From NCBI GenBank assembly GCA_001898625.1, contig MKUP01000004.1, forward strand, positions 101,931-165,930: a stretch of DNA of 64,000 nt, in the 5' to 3' direction. The notes under the pieces are model-generated. The model saw only the letters and a program-made list of their open reading frames with translations, did no database searches and was not told the DNA's origin. Source of the DNA: Burkholderiales bacterium 67-32. GTDB lineage: Bacteria; Pseudomonadota; Gammaproteobacteria; Burkholderiales; Burkholderiaceae_B. Below, piece by piece: positions 51,248-63,200 of the stretch. How positions within the stretch are numbered: position 1 is the first letter of the stretch; every line of letters begins with the position of its first letter. Made by a program: the position numbers and the translations under genes.

Positions 51248-54200
51248 TCATGACCTGGGCAGGGCCGGCCGCCCTGCCTCCAGCCCGCGCCTTTCTTCCG
51301 GCGTCAGCATCGCGGCCTGCCCGGGACTCAGCGCCCCATGGCCGACGAATTTGAAAGCACTGTCTGGGTCGTAGCTGGTGCGTTCGGCCGGCGTGCCGGC
51401 AGGCGTACGAGGCGATGCGCCATCCGGGACGGTCTCGTTGCCGAATCCCAGCACCCGCACGGTAAAGATCGACGGCAAGGCCTGGCGCGACGCCGCCCGC
51501 TCGCGCTGCATCACGTCCTGCGCCGCCGTCGCCGCCTGCGACGCCGCCGCGCTGGCATTGCTCAGCGCCGCCACGTTCACCGCCGCCACCACCGGGATCC
51601 CCACCGACTTGCCCTGCACCTGGATGTTTTCCGCGTTCACCACCCGCAAAGCCGCCAGGTTCACGTTGCCCGATACCCGGATCCCCGCCTCCCCCGCGTC
51701 GATCGTGCCCAGCGGCGCGATCAGGTCGATGTCCCCCGGCGGCACCTCGGGAATCGGATTGAGCGTGGCGATCCCCGCGCCCGTGCTCGGCGCCTGCGGC
51801 GACAGGGCCACGTTGCCCACGTCGTCGTAGACGCGGCGCTGCGGCGTGTAGACGACGGTGGTCTTGCTGCCCCGGCCGGCGTTGATGTCGCCTTGTGCCG
51901 ACCAGCCCAGGATGTTGCCGCCGAAGGTCGTGAACACCCGGCTCTGGCCCATCAGGATGCTGCCCAGCGCATAGATGCTGATGTCGCCCTCGCCCTGGGT
52001 CAGCAGGCCCGATCCGGGGCCGGGGTTGAAGCCGCCGTCCACCCCGACTAGGGTGCGGCCGCCCGGCGTCATGATGCTGATGTCGCCGCCGAAGTTGGTG
52101 TGGATGCCGGCATCGAGCACGTCGTAGAAGGCGACGTCGTAACCCGGGCTGCCGATCGCCTCCCACTCCGACTTGGGAAGATAGGTCTTGCCCGGAGTGG
52201 GACGGTTCTTCGGAATGCCGTTGACCCACTGGTCGTAGTAGAGCGCGCTGCTGAACATGGTCAGGTCGCCCTCGTACGTCAGCTTGTTGCCCAGCGCGTC
52301 CTGCTCGGGGAACAGCGTGGCGATGGCCTCGCGGCCCCGCAGATAGCTGCCGAAGCGCCGGCTGTCCGGATCGTTGTACTCCCGGCCTCCCACGCGCAGC
52401 TCCGCGTAATACACGTTGCGCAGGTAGGCGCGCTGCTGTGCCTCGGGCAGTTGCGCGAAGAATTCGCGCGCGTCCATGGTCGCGGCGTCGAAGTGCAGGT
52501 TCAGGCCATTGCTGCCGCCAAAGAGCTCGCTCAACCAGTTCACCAGGTGAAGACCGCCTTCGACCTTGTACTCGCGCGCCAGAGAACGATTGGCTGCATC
52601 GGTGCGGCCTTCGGCCAGCGCGGCCGTGCGCACCGCATCCAGTTCCTCCTGCTTCTGGATCAGGAATGCCTGCGCGCCGGCTTCGTCTCCTCCATAGCCG
52701 AACTCGCGCTTGAGCCACTGGGCAAGACTCAGGCCGCCGCTATAGATGGTCAGGGCCTTGCCCGGCTGGTCGCCGAAGGGCAGCTCCGGGTCGGCCTGGT
52801 TGGCCGGATCCAGGTAGCGGGCGGCGAAGTCGTCCCACCGCGCACCCTTGCCCAGGCCGGCCGACACCACGATGCTGGCGCCGCCGTTGCGGGCGCCCGG
52901 CGTGAGGTTGACCACAGGTCCCAGGCTCTTGAACTCGCCCTGGTCCGCCAGGTAGACGTGCCGGCCGGCCGACACCTCGAGCAGGCCGGGGCCGACCACG
53001 TAGAAGCTGCTGTGGCGGATGTCGCGTCCCGCTTCGACCACGGTGATGTCGTCCGCATAGGCATGCGCGAACACGTTGCCTCGCATCTGCCCGTTGGGAT
53101 CGTCCTTCCCCAGCGGCGTGCCCGAATTGCTGATGTCGCGCCCCGCGCGGATCTCGGCGGGGCCGCCCGCCTCGTAGCGTGAACCCGCCCCCTCTCCCTG
53201 GGCAAAGATATGGCCGGCGCGCAGGCCGACGATGTCGCCCTGCACCGCGTAGTAGCGCGCCGATTCGCGCGCCGTCGGCAGGAAGGACGAGACATTGCCT
53301 CGCTCCACGGTGAAAAAGCCCGCGCCGCTGACGCGCCCGCCGCCGGAGGCCCAACCGGAGAGCGACCAGCCCAGGGAATCCAGGCCGGCATTGTTCGCAT
53401 AGAGCGCGCCGCCCCACTCGCCGCCAAAGGGATCGGTCATGCCGCTGAAGCCGGGTCGCAGGGGATGGAACAAAGCCTGGGGATCCGCGGTGGAGGCCGA
53501 GATCGCATAGCCTCCCGCGCGGATGGAGTCCATGGCCAGCAACTGCAACTGGCCATTGCCGGTCGCCTTCGGGAACTGCGGCAGCAGCGGCGAGGGCACC
53601 AGGGTGAGCGGCACGGCGATCTGCTGGTAGCCGCCCGGGCGGCTCAGGTAGCCCGCCGCGCTGCTGACCCCGTAGTACAGGCTGCCGCTGGCTGCCGTGG
53701 CGCGCAGGATGGACGGATAGACGATGTCGTACTCCGAGCTCTGGTTGCGGCCGGCGGCCGGCGTGCGGCGATATTCCTGGTCGATGCCCTCCATCCAGGC
53801 GGTGGTGAGAGTCAGGTTGCCGCCGGCGCTGAACAGGTCGATCCCGGTGGCCGGGGTCCACAAGGAAAACCAGCTCCAGCCTTCATACGCGGATGCGACG
53901 CCGTCGGCGCTGAAGGCGGGTCCGGTCAGCAGGCGCGTCCGGCCCGGATCGGCGGCGCCGCCCAGCACCAGGTCGCCGCGCGTCTGGATCCGGGCCAGGC
54001 TGTCGCCCAGCACCAGCACCGGGCCGCCCGAGGACATGGCCACCGCGGCCTCGAAGGGATCGCCGCTGCGCGTGTCCATCTGGTCGCGCATGCCATATTG
54101 CGCCTGGATGCCTCCCACCGCCCCCGCCTGCACGTTCAGGGCGCCGCGCAGGTTCACCAGGGTGCTGTTCAGATCGTGGTCGAAATGGCGCAACACCGGG

Positions 54201-57200
54201 TTCGGGTTCAGGCTGCCCCCCACCCGCAGATCGAGGTCGCCGCCGCCGGTCTGCACCAGTTCGCCCGTCGGGGTGACGCGCCCCGTGCCGCCCACCACGA
54301 GATGCAGGGCCTGGCCGCGCGGGCGGCTCGCCACGTTGGTGCGGCCCACGTCCCGGCCGGCATTGCCCCGCCCATCGATCAGGCCGGCGTTTCCGCCCGC
54401 CTCCACCACGAGATTGCCGCCGCCCAGCGTGCCGACGCCCGTGAAGCCGATCAGATAGGGCTGGGTCACGTAGGGCGCGGATGCGTTCTGGTTCGGGGTG
54501 GTCTCCGAAGGCAAGTAGGTTCCGAAGTTGACCCACCAGGCGGTCAGCACCGCCAGGTCCGGATCGCGCTCGACGCTGCCGGTGCCCTGGCGCCACAGCC
54601 AGTTGCCCACACTGACGCTGTCGGGCTGGGCCCGCAGGTCGCCCAGCGGTTCGTTGTACATACGCGCCCCGCCGCCGCTGCCCACCACGTCGCCTTTCAC
54701 GTCGCCCTGCGCACGCAGCAGCACGTTGCCCCCCCCTTCCGGGTACCAGGCGTGATACAGGCTGCGGGCGCCGCCGTCGATCCAGGCCTCGAACTCGAGG
54801 CCCTCCCGCGACAACAGGCTGTCATCGGACAGGCGGCCGCGCGGCAGGTCGTAGCGGCTGGCCCATTGGGCCAGCGCCGCGGACGGCGCGCCGGCTGTAT
54901 AGACCCCGTACAGCGAGTCCATCGCGAAATCCTTGCCGGCCAGCAGGTCGAGGTCGCCCGTGCCCGTGCGCAGCACGCTGAACAACTCCTGGCGCAGCGA
55001 CTCCGCCTCGAGATCGTGGTCGGGCGGGATTTCCCGCACGGTGATCTCGGCAAGCGGGCCGGAGCCCCATTGGTTCATGTCGATACCGCCGTTGGCCAGG
55101 AAAAGCTCCAGGGCCTCGCCCTCGATGGGCGCGCCCGGCACGATGTCCATCCCCAGCCAGGTCCAGTACTCCAGGTTGACCTTGGGCGACCAACGGTACT
55201 GCGCCGGGGTGCCCGTACCCGGGATCGGCGTGCGCAGGTAACCCCTGCCATAGTGGGTGTCGGCCAGGCGCAGCGTGCCCGTGCCCAGGGCGTTGACCCG
55301 CCAGGCATCGGCCGCGGCCAGGTCGGCCCCCGCCACCAGGCGCAGGTCGAAAGACTGCGAACCCGAAGACAGCATCGGCGCCAGGGCGAACGCCCGGCCG
55401 TGGTTGCCGTCGGCATCCGGCGCCCGCAAATCGACCCACGGGGCGCCATCCGGCAGCACGACCCGCGTCATCGACGGAATCCGCGCCCCCTTCTGCAGGC
55501 TCACGTCCGCGGCCAGCGTCACCAGTGACGCGCGGTGCAGAAGGCGCGGCAGCGGCACGTCCTTGGGCCAGGTCACGGGCCCCACGGCGGTGTCGACCGT
55601 CATGCGAAAGCCCGCGCCCAGCCGCATGCCGGGCTCGAGGATGGCGGGTTCGGCCAGTACCGTGCCCGCCTGGTGGAGGACCGTTCCCTTCGCATCCAGG
55701 ATGGCGCCGCTCAGCACCGTCCCGGCCGGCAGCGTCAGGGGCTGGGCAAGCGGAGCGGCGACCGGCAGCACGCCGCCGGCCGCCATGGTGAAGCCCGTCA
55801 GCGGCACCGCGTAGTTCAAGACATGCCGGCTTTCGAAGGTGGTGCCCGCGGCCAGCGTGACCCGTCCGCCTTCCGGCACGATCAGTTCCCCACCGAAGGG
55901 CAGCATGCCCGCGGCCAGGATCCAGCCGTTGTCGTCCAGGGTCTGGCCGAGCCGGGAGGTGTCGAAGCCGTCGGTGATGCTGCCGTAGACGGCCAGGTCG
56001 CCTTCAGCGCGCAGCGCCAGCGCCCCCGCTTCGCCCGAGCCGTAGACGCCCGTCTTCTGGGTGTGCCGGTTCAGGCTTGCATAGCGATGGCCCGACAAGT
56101 CCAGGTCGCCGTCGACGTGCAGGTCGCCGTCCGGGTTCACCGCCCGGTTGCTCACGATCTCCACGCCGGGACGCAGGTGGAAGGCGTCCTCGTAGCTGCT
56201 CAGGCCCTTCAGGCGAACCTTCAGCGCATCGTTGGCCAGCGCATTGCCGATGAAGGCCACGCTGTCGGCGTGCTTCTCGTCCAGGTAGGCCTGGTCGACC
56301 ACCTGGTAGCTGCGGCCATCGGCCGTCTCGTCCGTGCCGACCCGGGCATCGTCGTAGCGTTGGAAAGCATTGACAAAGAGAGTCTTGGCGCCGTCGATGA
56401 CCAGCGTGCCGCCGGCATCGATCGCCACGTCCCGGCCGCGCGCCCCGCCCAGGCGTGGCGCGTTCAGCGCCACCGTGCCGTAGGCCGCCGGCGCGCCTTC
56501 CACGCTCACGTCCAGCCTGGCGCCGGATTCCAGCACCAGGCGGCCGTCGCCCGAGTCCAGTTCGATCACGGCCCGGTTGGGCGCCTCGATGACCTGGCCG
56601 TAGCTGTCGCGGCGCAACACCGTGGCGCTGGCGTCCAGTTGCGCCGTGCCGGCGATGGTCACGCCTTCGTTGGCGGCCAAACGGATGCTGCCCGCCTGTT
56701 CGCCGCTCGCGTCCACACGGCCCGTCACTCGCAGGCTGCCGTTGTCGACCGAGACATTGATCTCGCGCGCCTTGAGTTCGCTGCCGATCTCCAGGCTGCC
56801 TTCCTTCAACTGGAAACTACGTCCGCCGAAGACCTCGCCCGCCGTCAGACGGGCGTTCAGGCCCGCGAAGTCGGCGATGTGCCGGCCACGGACGTCCACA
56901 TACCCCGACGCATAGGGCACGGCGGTGCCGCCGGCGTCGTAATGGCCGGTGCTGCCGCCCAGGATCTGGCCGGCCAGGTCGACCGTGCCTTCCAGGGCGC
57001 TGGCTTCGACCTTGCCGGCCCGGTTGAACCGGGCCGAGACATCGATGCCGGCGTCGGCATGCTGCAGCACGTCGCCGTGACGGCTCGAGAGCAGGACGTC
57101 GCCGCCCCAGCTGTACTTGCTGACATCGAAGAAGTCGATCTGGCGGCCGGCCAGGTCCAGCCGGGCTCCGGATGCCAGGTTCACGTCATCCTGGGCGGAC

Positions 57201-60200
57201 AAGGCCAGCTTGCCGCTGGGCAGCAGCACGGCGGTGTCCAGCACCAGGTTCTTGCCGGCTTCCAGCGACAGCTCGGCCCCCAGGGCGGCGGTCGAGGCGG
57301 CGGCATCGGGCAGCGGCGCCGTCGATCCCTGCGGCGCCACGACCACGATGCTGCCGCCGGCGCGCAAGGCATTGACCGAACCCGCGGCGCCGGTCAGCAA
57401 GGGGGTGGTGATCTGCAGGTCACCGCCCTGGTAGGTCCAGGACTTGCTGGCCTCGTCCCAGACGCCCTGCGACTGATACACCGACAGGGATCCCTTGTGA
57501 TTGGCGGTCACGCGTTCGCTGGCGTTCAGGCTGACCGTCGAGAAACCCAGCGCCAGGCGGTCGTAGCCGGCAACGGTGTCCGGACGGCTGTTCGGCCCGA
57601 AGCCGAATTCGATCGCCTTGGCGTCGACGACGAGTCGTCCCGCCCCCGTCCCCGGCCCGCCCGCGACCGGCGCCTGCGGCGCCGTGGTCGCGCCGTTCCA
57701 CACCAGGGTGTCCGTCTCGATGCGGGCCACGGTGCCCGCGTCGCCATGGCCATACAGGGCCGGCGCCCCCAGCACCAGGCGCTCCAGCGCCGACTTGCCG
57801 GTGGCCGGATCGAGGGTGCTCAGCGTCACGTCGCCATAGAAGTTGAACGCGTCGCGCGCGGTCAGCACCAGGTTCTCGAGCGCGGGCGCGCCCAGGCTGG
57901 TGTCGCCCCGCAGCAGCCGCTCCAATACCTGCTGGTTCAAGGTGAGGCCGGGCGGCAGGGTGTGCGCGGCCGCGGCCGCCGCCAGCGCCTGCGCGCTGCC
58001 CGCGTTGATGCCGCCCATGGCCAGCACCAGGTTGCGCGTGCCGTAGCGCACCGATTCGCTCAGGATGAAGGCCTTGTCGGTCGCGGCCGTGATCGTGCCT
58101 TCCGAATAAAGCTGGGTGATGCCGGCGCAGTGCGCGCCGACGGCGCATTCCCCGATCGAGATCGTGCCCGGGCCGAAAATGGTGTCGCCGGCGGCGGGCG
58201 CCAGCATGTCCAGCCAGCCATTGGAAACGGCCACCACACTGCGCTGGCGGGGGAGGAAAACGTAGCCGTCGCGCGAATCCCAGGAGACATCGCCCTGGCC
58301 CAGGGTATTGATGCCCGCGCCCTGTTCGATGGTGATTCCGCCCCGGGGATCGCCGGTGACCAGGAAGACCTGGGCCGCCTTCAGCACCGCGCCGTCACGC
58401 AGGATAATGGCGCGCGTGCCCGTCCCCGAGGTGCCGAAGTCGACCATGTTGGCGTCCTGGGTCGCATCCAATCCAAAACGCGCCGTGGGCAGCGCGCCCA
58501 CGCCCAGGGTGGGCGCCCCGATTCCGTTCAACACACGGGCATGGACCGAAGTCCCCTCGAAGCCTGCCGTCGGCGCCTGGCCATCGGCCAGGATCTCGAT
58601 CCGCTCCCCCTCCAGCTTCAGGCTGCCACCATATCCCCCCTTGGCCGGGGCGAAGCGGACGGCGCCGGCCGCCACTTCCAGGGCGTTCTCGCCATCCACG
58701 CCCTTGCCCGGCGCCAAGGCCAGGATCTTGGCATCGCGCTCCAGCAGCGGGCGCGGCACGCCGTCGCGGCTGGCCCAGTTCAGCGCGAACTCGGCATAGC
58801 TGATTTCGTTGTAGTTCGAATACCGGCGCAGGGTATCGGCCGGCGTCAGGACGGCCGGCGTCGACAGGCCGTCGATCAGGGATGTGCCGGCATAGCCCAG
58901 GCGGACCGGCGCGGTGAACGAACCATTGCGCATGGGGCTGACCTCCCCAGGCATGGCCGTGCTGGCCGCCAGCCCGTTCAGCTCCACCCGGAACGCTCCC
59001 GGCATCAGCGCGTAGGTCGAGGGCAGCAAAGTGTAGGTACCGGCGGGCAGCCCCGGCACGCCCTGCCCGATCACGACCTGCCTGCCGATCAGCGGATCGC
59101 CCGCGCCGGCTTCCGCGGCCACGGGGGCCTGACCCGCCTGCACGCCCGGCACAATGGCGTAGACCGGATTGGTGGCCAGGCCCGGCAGCACGAAGCCGTC
59201 GCGGGCGCTCTGCACCAAGGGGTTCAGGCGCGCATCGGTCGAGCCGCCGCGTCCCGTCAGGAACGCGGCGCCACGCAGTTCCCCGCCCCCCGACAAGTCG
59301 AGCACCGCGCCCTCCTGCACATCGATGCGCTGGGCGGCCAGGCCGACCTGCCCGACGCGGCCGGATCCCACGCCATCGTAGGCAACGTCGACACCGTTGT
59401 AGAGATAAGTCAGGCCGTCGATGGACCCGCCATAGGGCATGACCAGGCCGGCGGCGCTGACCGAGGTCAGGCTGCCCGGCAGCAGATCCAGGCGCTGCAC
59501 GGCATCGCCGCCAAGGCTGATCTGCCCCAGCGGCGCACGCAGCACGCCGCCCTGTTCGATGTTGGCGGCGCCCAGCGTCAGCCAGCCGAAGACGGAATAA
59601 GGAACCGCGGCCTGCGCATCGCCGATGCGCTCGATCCTCAAGCTGCGCTCGGGGTCGAAGCCTGCATTCCCTTGGCCCACCCAGATCTCCGCGCGGGCAT
59701 GGGTGGCCGGATAGACCTGGCTGGCCGCCAGGAGCAGGTCGCCCGGCACGTTGAGCTTGCTGCGGTCGGCAGCCAGGGACTTCAGGAAGCGCAGGTCGCC
59801 CTGGCTGCGCAGCGTGGTGTGGTCGAAGGCGTCCCGCTCGACCGCCCGCGACCCGCCCGATGCCTGCGTGATCGAACCGCGCGTGCCGAAGCGCACGTTC
59901 TCGATCACGTCGATCAGGTAGCCATCGATCGTCAGCGCGGAACCCGGCAGGATCCCAGGCGACAGGCTGCCCTGGGGAAAGGGCATGATGTGGTGGTCCA
60001 GCTGGTTGCGCGTGGCGCCGGCCAGGCGCACATAGGGCGCCGACAACCGGACCTGCGCGCCGGGCTCGCTGCCTTCCCGCAGGCCGATGAACCCGGCCGC
60101 CAGGCGCAGGCCCAGGCCCAGGTCGAGTTCCAGCCCGCCCTCCAGGCTCAGGACGCCATTGACCAGGGTGGACAGGGTGTCGAAGCCACCCGCCCGGATC

Positions 60201-63200
60201 GCATCCGCCCCCAGGCGGCCATGGCCATAGACCAGCGCGGCATCGGCCTGCCCGGGCCGCAAGCCGGCCGGCAGGCTTTCAGCAGACTGCTCGCGCACCA
60301 GGTGCAGTTCGCGCAGTGCGCGCACCGCGTCGTCCGGGTTCTCGGCATTGGCATAGTTCGGCGACTCCAGGGCCACGGCGAGCGTGCCGCCCACGGCGCC
60401 GGCGCCACCGGCCGCGGCGCGCAGCGTGCCGTCCAGGTACAAGCCATTCTGGCTGCCCAGGTAGATCAGGCCGCCATTGGAGGCGAGCGGCGTGTCGCGC
60501 CGGCCTTCGATGTCGACGGTTGCGGCGCTGCCCGAGGCATTGAGTTCGGCGCCCGGCCGAAGGATCACGAAAGCGTCCGTCACCTCGGCCACGGTGGCAT
60601 CGCGGCCATAAGTGCCGCCAAGCTCGATGCGGCCGCCATCATCCACAAACCCGTAGCGCAGGCCGTTGGCGTCGCGCGCCACGTAGGCCTGGCCCGACAC
60701 GTCCAGCACGGCCTCGGATCCGATCCAGATCGAACGGGCATGGCTCTGGGCCAGGCCGGCTTGCCTGAATCCGGCGGGGAGGACCTCGATGGCGCCGCCG
60801 TGGGCTTCCAGGCGCCCATCGACCCGGACCTGCCCGTTGGAAAGCAGACGGATCGTCTGGCGAGGGTCCACGCGCACGGTGGCGCCCCGGCCTATGCTCA
60901 AGCTGGCGACTTGCCCGATGCCACGCTCGCCAGCCAGCAGTTCCAGGCTGGCGCCGGCGCGCCGCGTCAGGCGGGCCCGGGCGGGGTCATCCAGCGTCAA
61001 ATCCGGCAGCCAGACCGCCAAGGCGTCAGCCGGCTCGGCGCCGGAGGCCACCTCGCGTCCCGACTGGGAGTCAAAACGGAGCACCGGCATCGAGACGTCG
61101 ACCGCCGCCTGCTCCGCCACCGCCACCCCCCCCATGCCTTGTACCGCGTAGCGCGAAAAACCCAACTGGAAAGTGTCGGCATCCAGATGCATGGGCGTGC
61201 GCACCGCCACCGACTGCGGCAGGCGGCTGCCCGCGGCGAGCACGGTACCCGGCATGAAGACGGCGTCGACCGGCGACACGGTGCCCGCTTTGTAGACGCC
61301 CGCCGACGGTGCCACGGTCATGCCCTGGGGAAATACCGAAGCGGGAACGACCCAGTTCGTGGGGAAGTAACTCGCGCCGGAAATCGCGACAATGACCGTC
61401 CCGGCCTCGATGGGCGCCGGAGTGGCCCATGAATAGACCCCGATCCGGCGGCCATCCTGCGTCTGGATCGTGTAGCTCGAACTTCCCGTCGCCCGCGGCG
61501 GCGTCCAGGTGGTGGCCAGGGTCAGCCAACTGCCCGGGTTGCCCGCTTCCACACGTGGCGCCGACCCCAGCATCTCGCCCGCCGCGGCATGCGTGCGGGT
61601 GTACTGGTAATCCAGCGGCAGGACCGCACCGGCCGCGATCGTGAAGGCCTCGTCCGTGACCAGGTCCACCAGCGAGGTCTCGCCCTCGCGCAGGACGCCG
61701 TCGCTGCCCTGCACCTGTCCGCCGATCACGATCGCCTCTCCGGACCGCAGCGACAGGCGCCCCCCTCCCTTGACACCGTGTCCGCGGATCTCGCCCTCCA
61801 GCACCAGCTTCCCCGCCGCCGCACCCGAGGCCGCATAGGCATTCGCATGCAGGGACACACTGCCGCCGCGCCCGCCGGACAGCGTCCCGCCATCGGCCTT
61901 GAGCGTCGCGCCCGACGACACGTCCACCAGGCTGCCCGCCTCCAGCAACACATCGCCGGAGCTGGCCAGCAAGATCTGTCCGCCATCCACATAGGGCATT
62001 CCACCCGTGGAAGTCTTGTCCTGCCACAGGTTGGTCCACATGCCCCGGGCATCCAGGGTCACGCCTTCGCCGATGCGGGTACGCGCCTCGTAGGCCTGGG
62101 GCGGAGCGGACGCAATCGGCGCCTCCACCCATCCGCCATTCGCGCCCGTCTGGCGGTTGACCATGTTGCCCAGCGCGATGCTGCCGCCCCGCGCCGTCAG
62201 GTCGGCCAGCACGTCCACCTGGGTCGCATGCAGCCCGATCTCGCCGCCCGGCGCGACGCCCACCGCCTCGCGCACTTCTATACCGCCGGAGGCGTAGACC
62301 TTCAGGCCGCCGAGCCCCAGGCCGTCCAGCCACGCCGCCTCGAGCCCTATGCCCGAGTCCGGCGCGCCGTCGTCGCCGATCACCACACGTTCGACCACGG
62401 CGTCCGGGCTGTACCGCAGGTCGCGGGTTTCCTTGTCGTAGACCGGCCGCAGATTGCCCACGATCAACTCGGCCCGCCGCGCGGCCGCCGTCTGCGCCTG
62501 ACGATACCCGTCCAGCCCAGCCTCGCGCGCGCGCACCTGGCGATCGCCCTGGTAGGTGCTGGTCTCGATGTCGCCCTGCAGCGTCGCAGCGGCCGTCGCC
62601 ACCACCAGCCGGCCGCCGTCGCGGCCCACCGTATAGCCATTTTCCAGACGCCGCAGCGGCGCGATGATCGGGTTGTAGAAACTCTCTTTCGCCGCATCGC
62701 CCCAGCGCGAAGCGTCGGTCTCGAAACCCCGGTACAAGCCGGTGTACAGCAAGTCGCCCGGCGCGGTGGAGGCCGCGTACAGATTGCCGTCCGCCCCCTT
62801 CAGCCAGGTCCGGTTGACCCATCCCGTCTGCACGTCCAGGGTTCCCCCCGACAGATTGATGCGCGACCCACGCTGCGTGATCACGTCCGCGCCGCTGAAC
62901 TTCACCGTGCCGCCCTGGGCCGACCACTCGCCTATGCCATGGCCGGTAATGCCAAGATAGCCGCCGACCTCCAGCAGGCCGCCTGCCGTGTACCAGCGGT
63001 CGCTCTCGTAGCCGTTGGTGCCGGCGCGCACCAGGACCAGATCGCGGCGGTCCAACCAGATCTCGCTGTTGCGCAGCTTGTCGCCGTCGCGATTCACCGG
63101 CGTGTCGCGCTGCTCGAAGCCTTGCACGTTGATCAGTACGTTGTTGGCCTCCATGGCGATGCGTACCCCCACGTGGCCGGACACGTCGATATCCGCCCCG

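Noticed and set aside
55535..61432. A 5.9-kb open frame on the plus strand opposite TpsA2
   Set aside because: Same antisense artefact of GC-rich codon usage; low-complexity composition and no recognisable protein.
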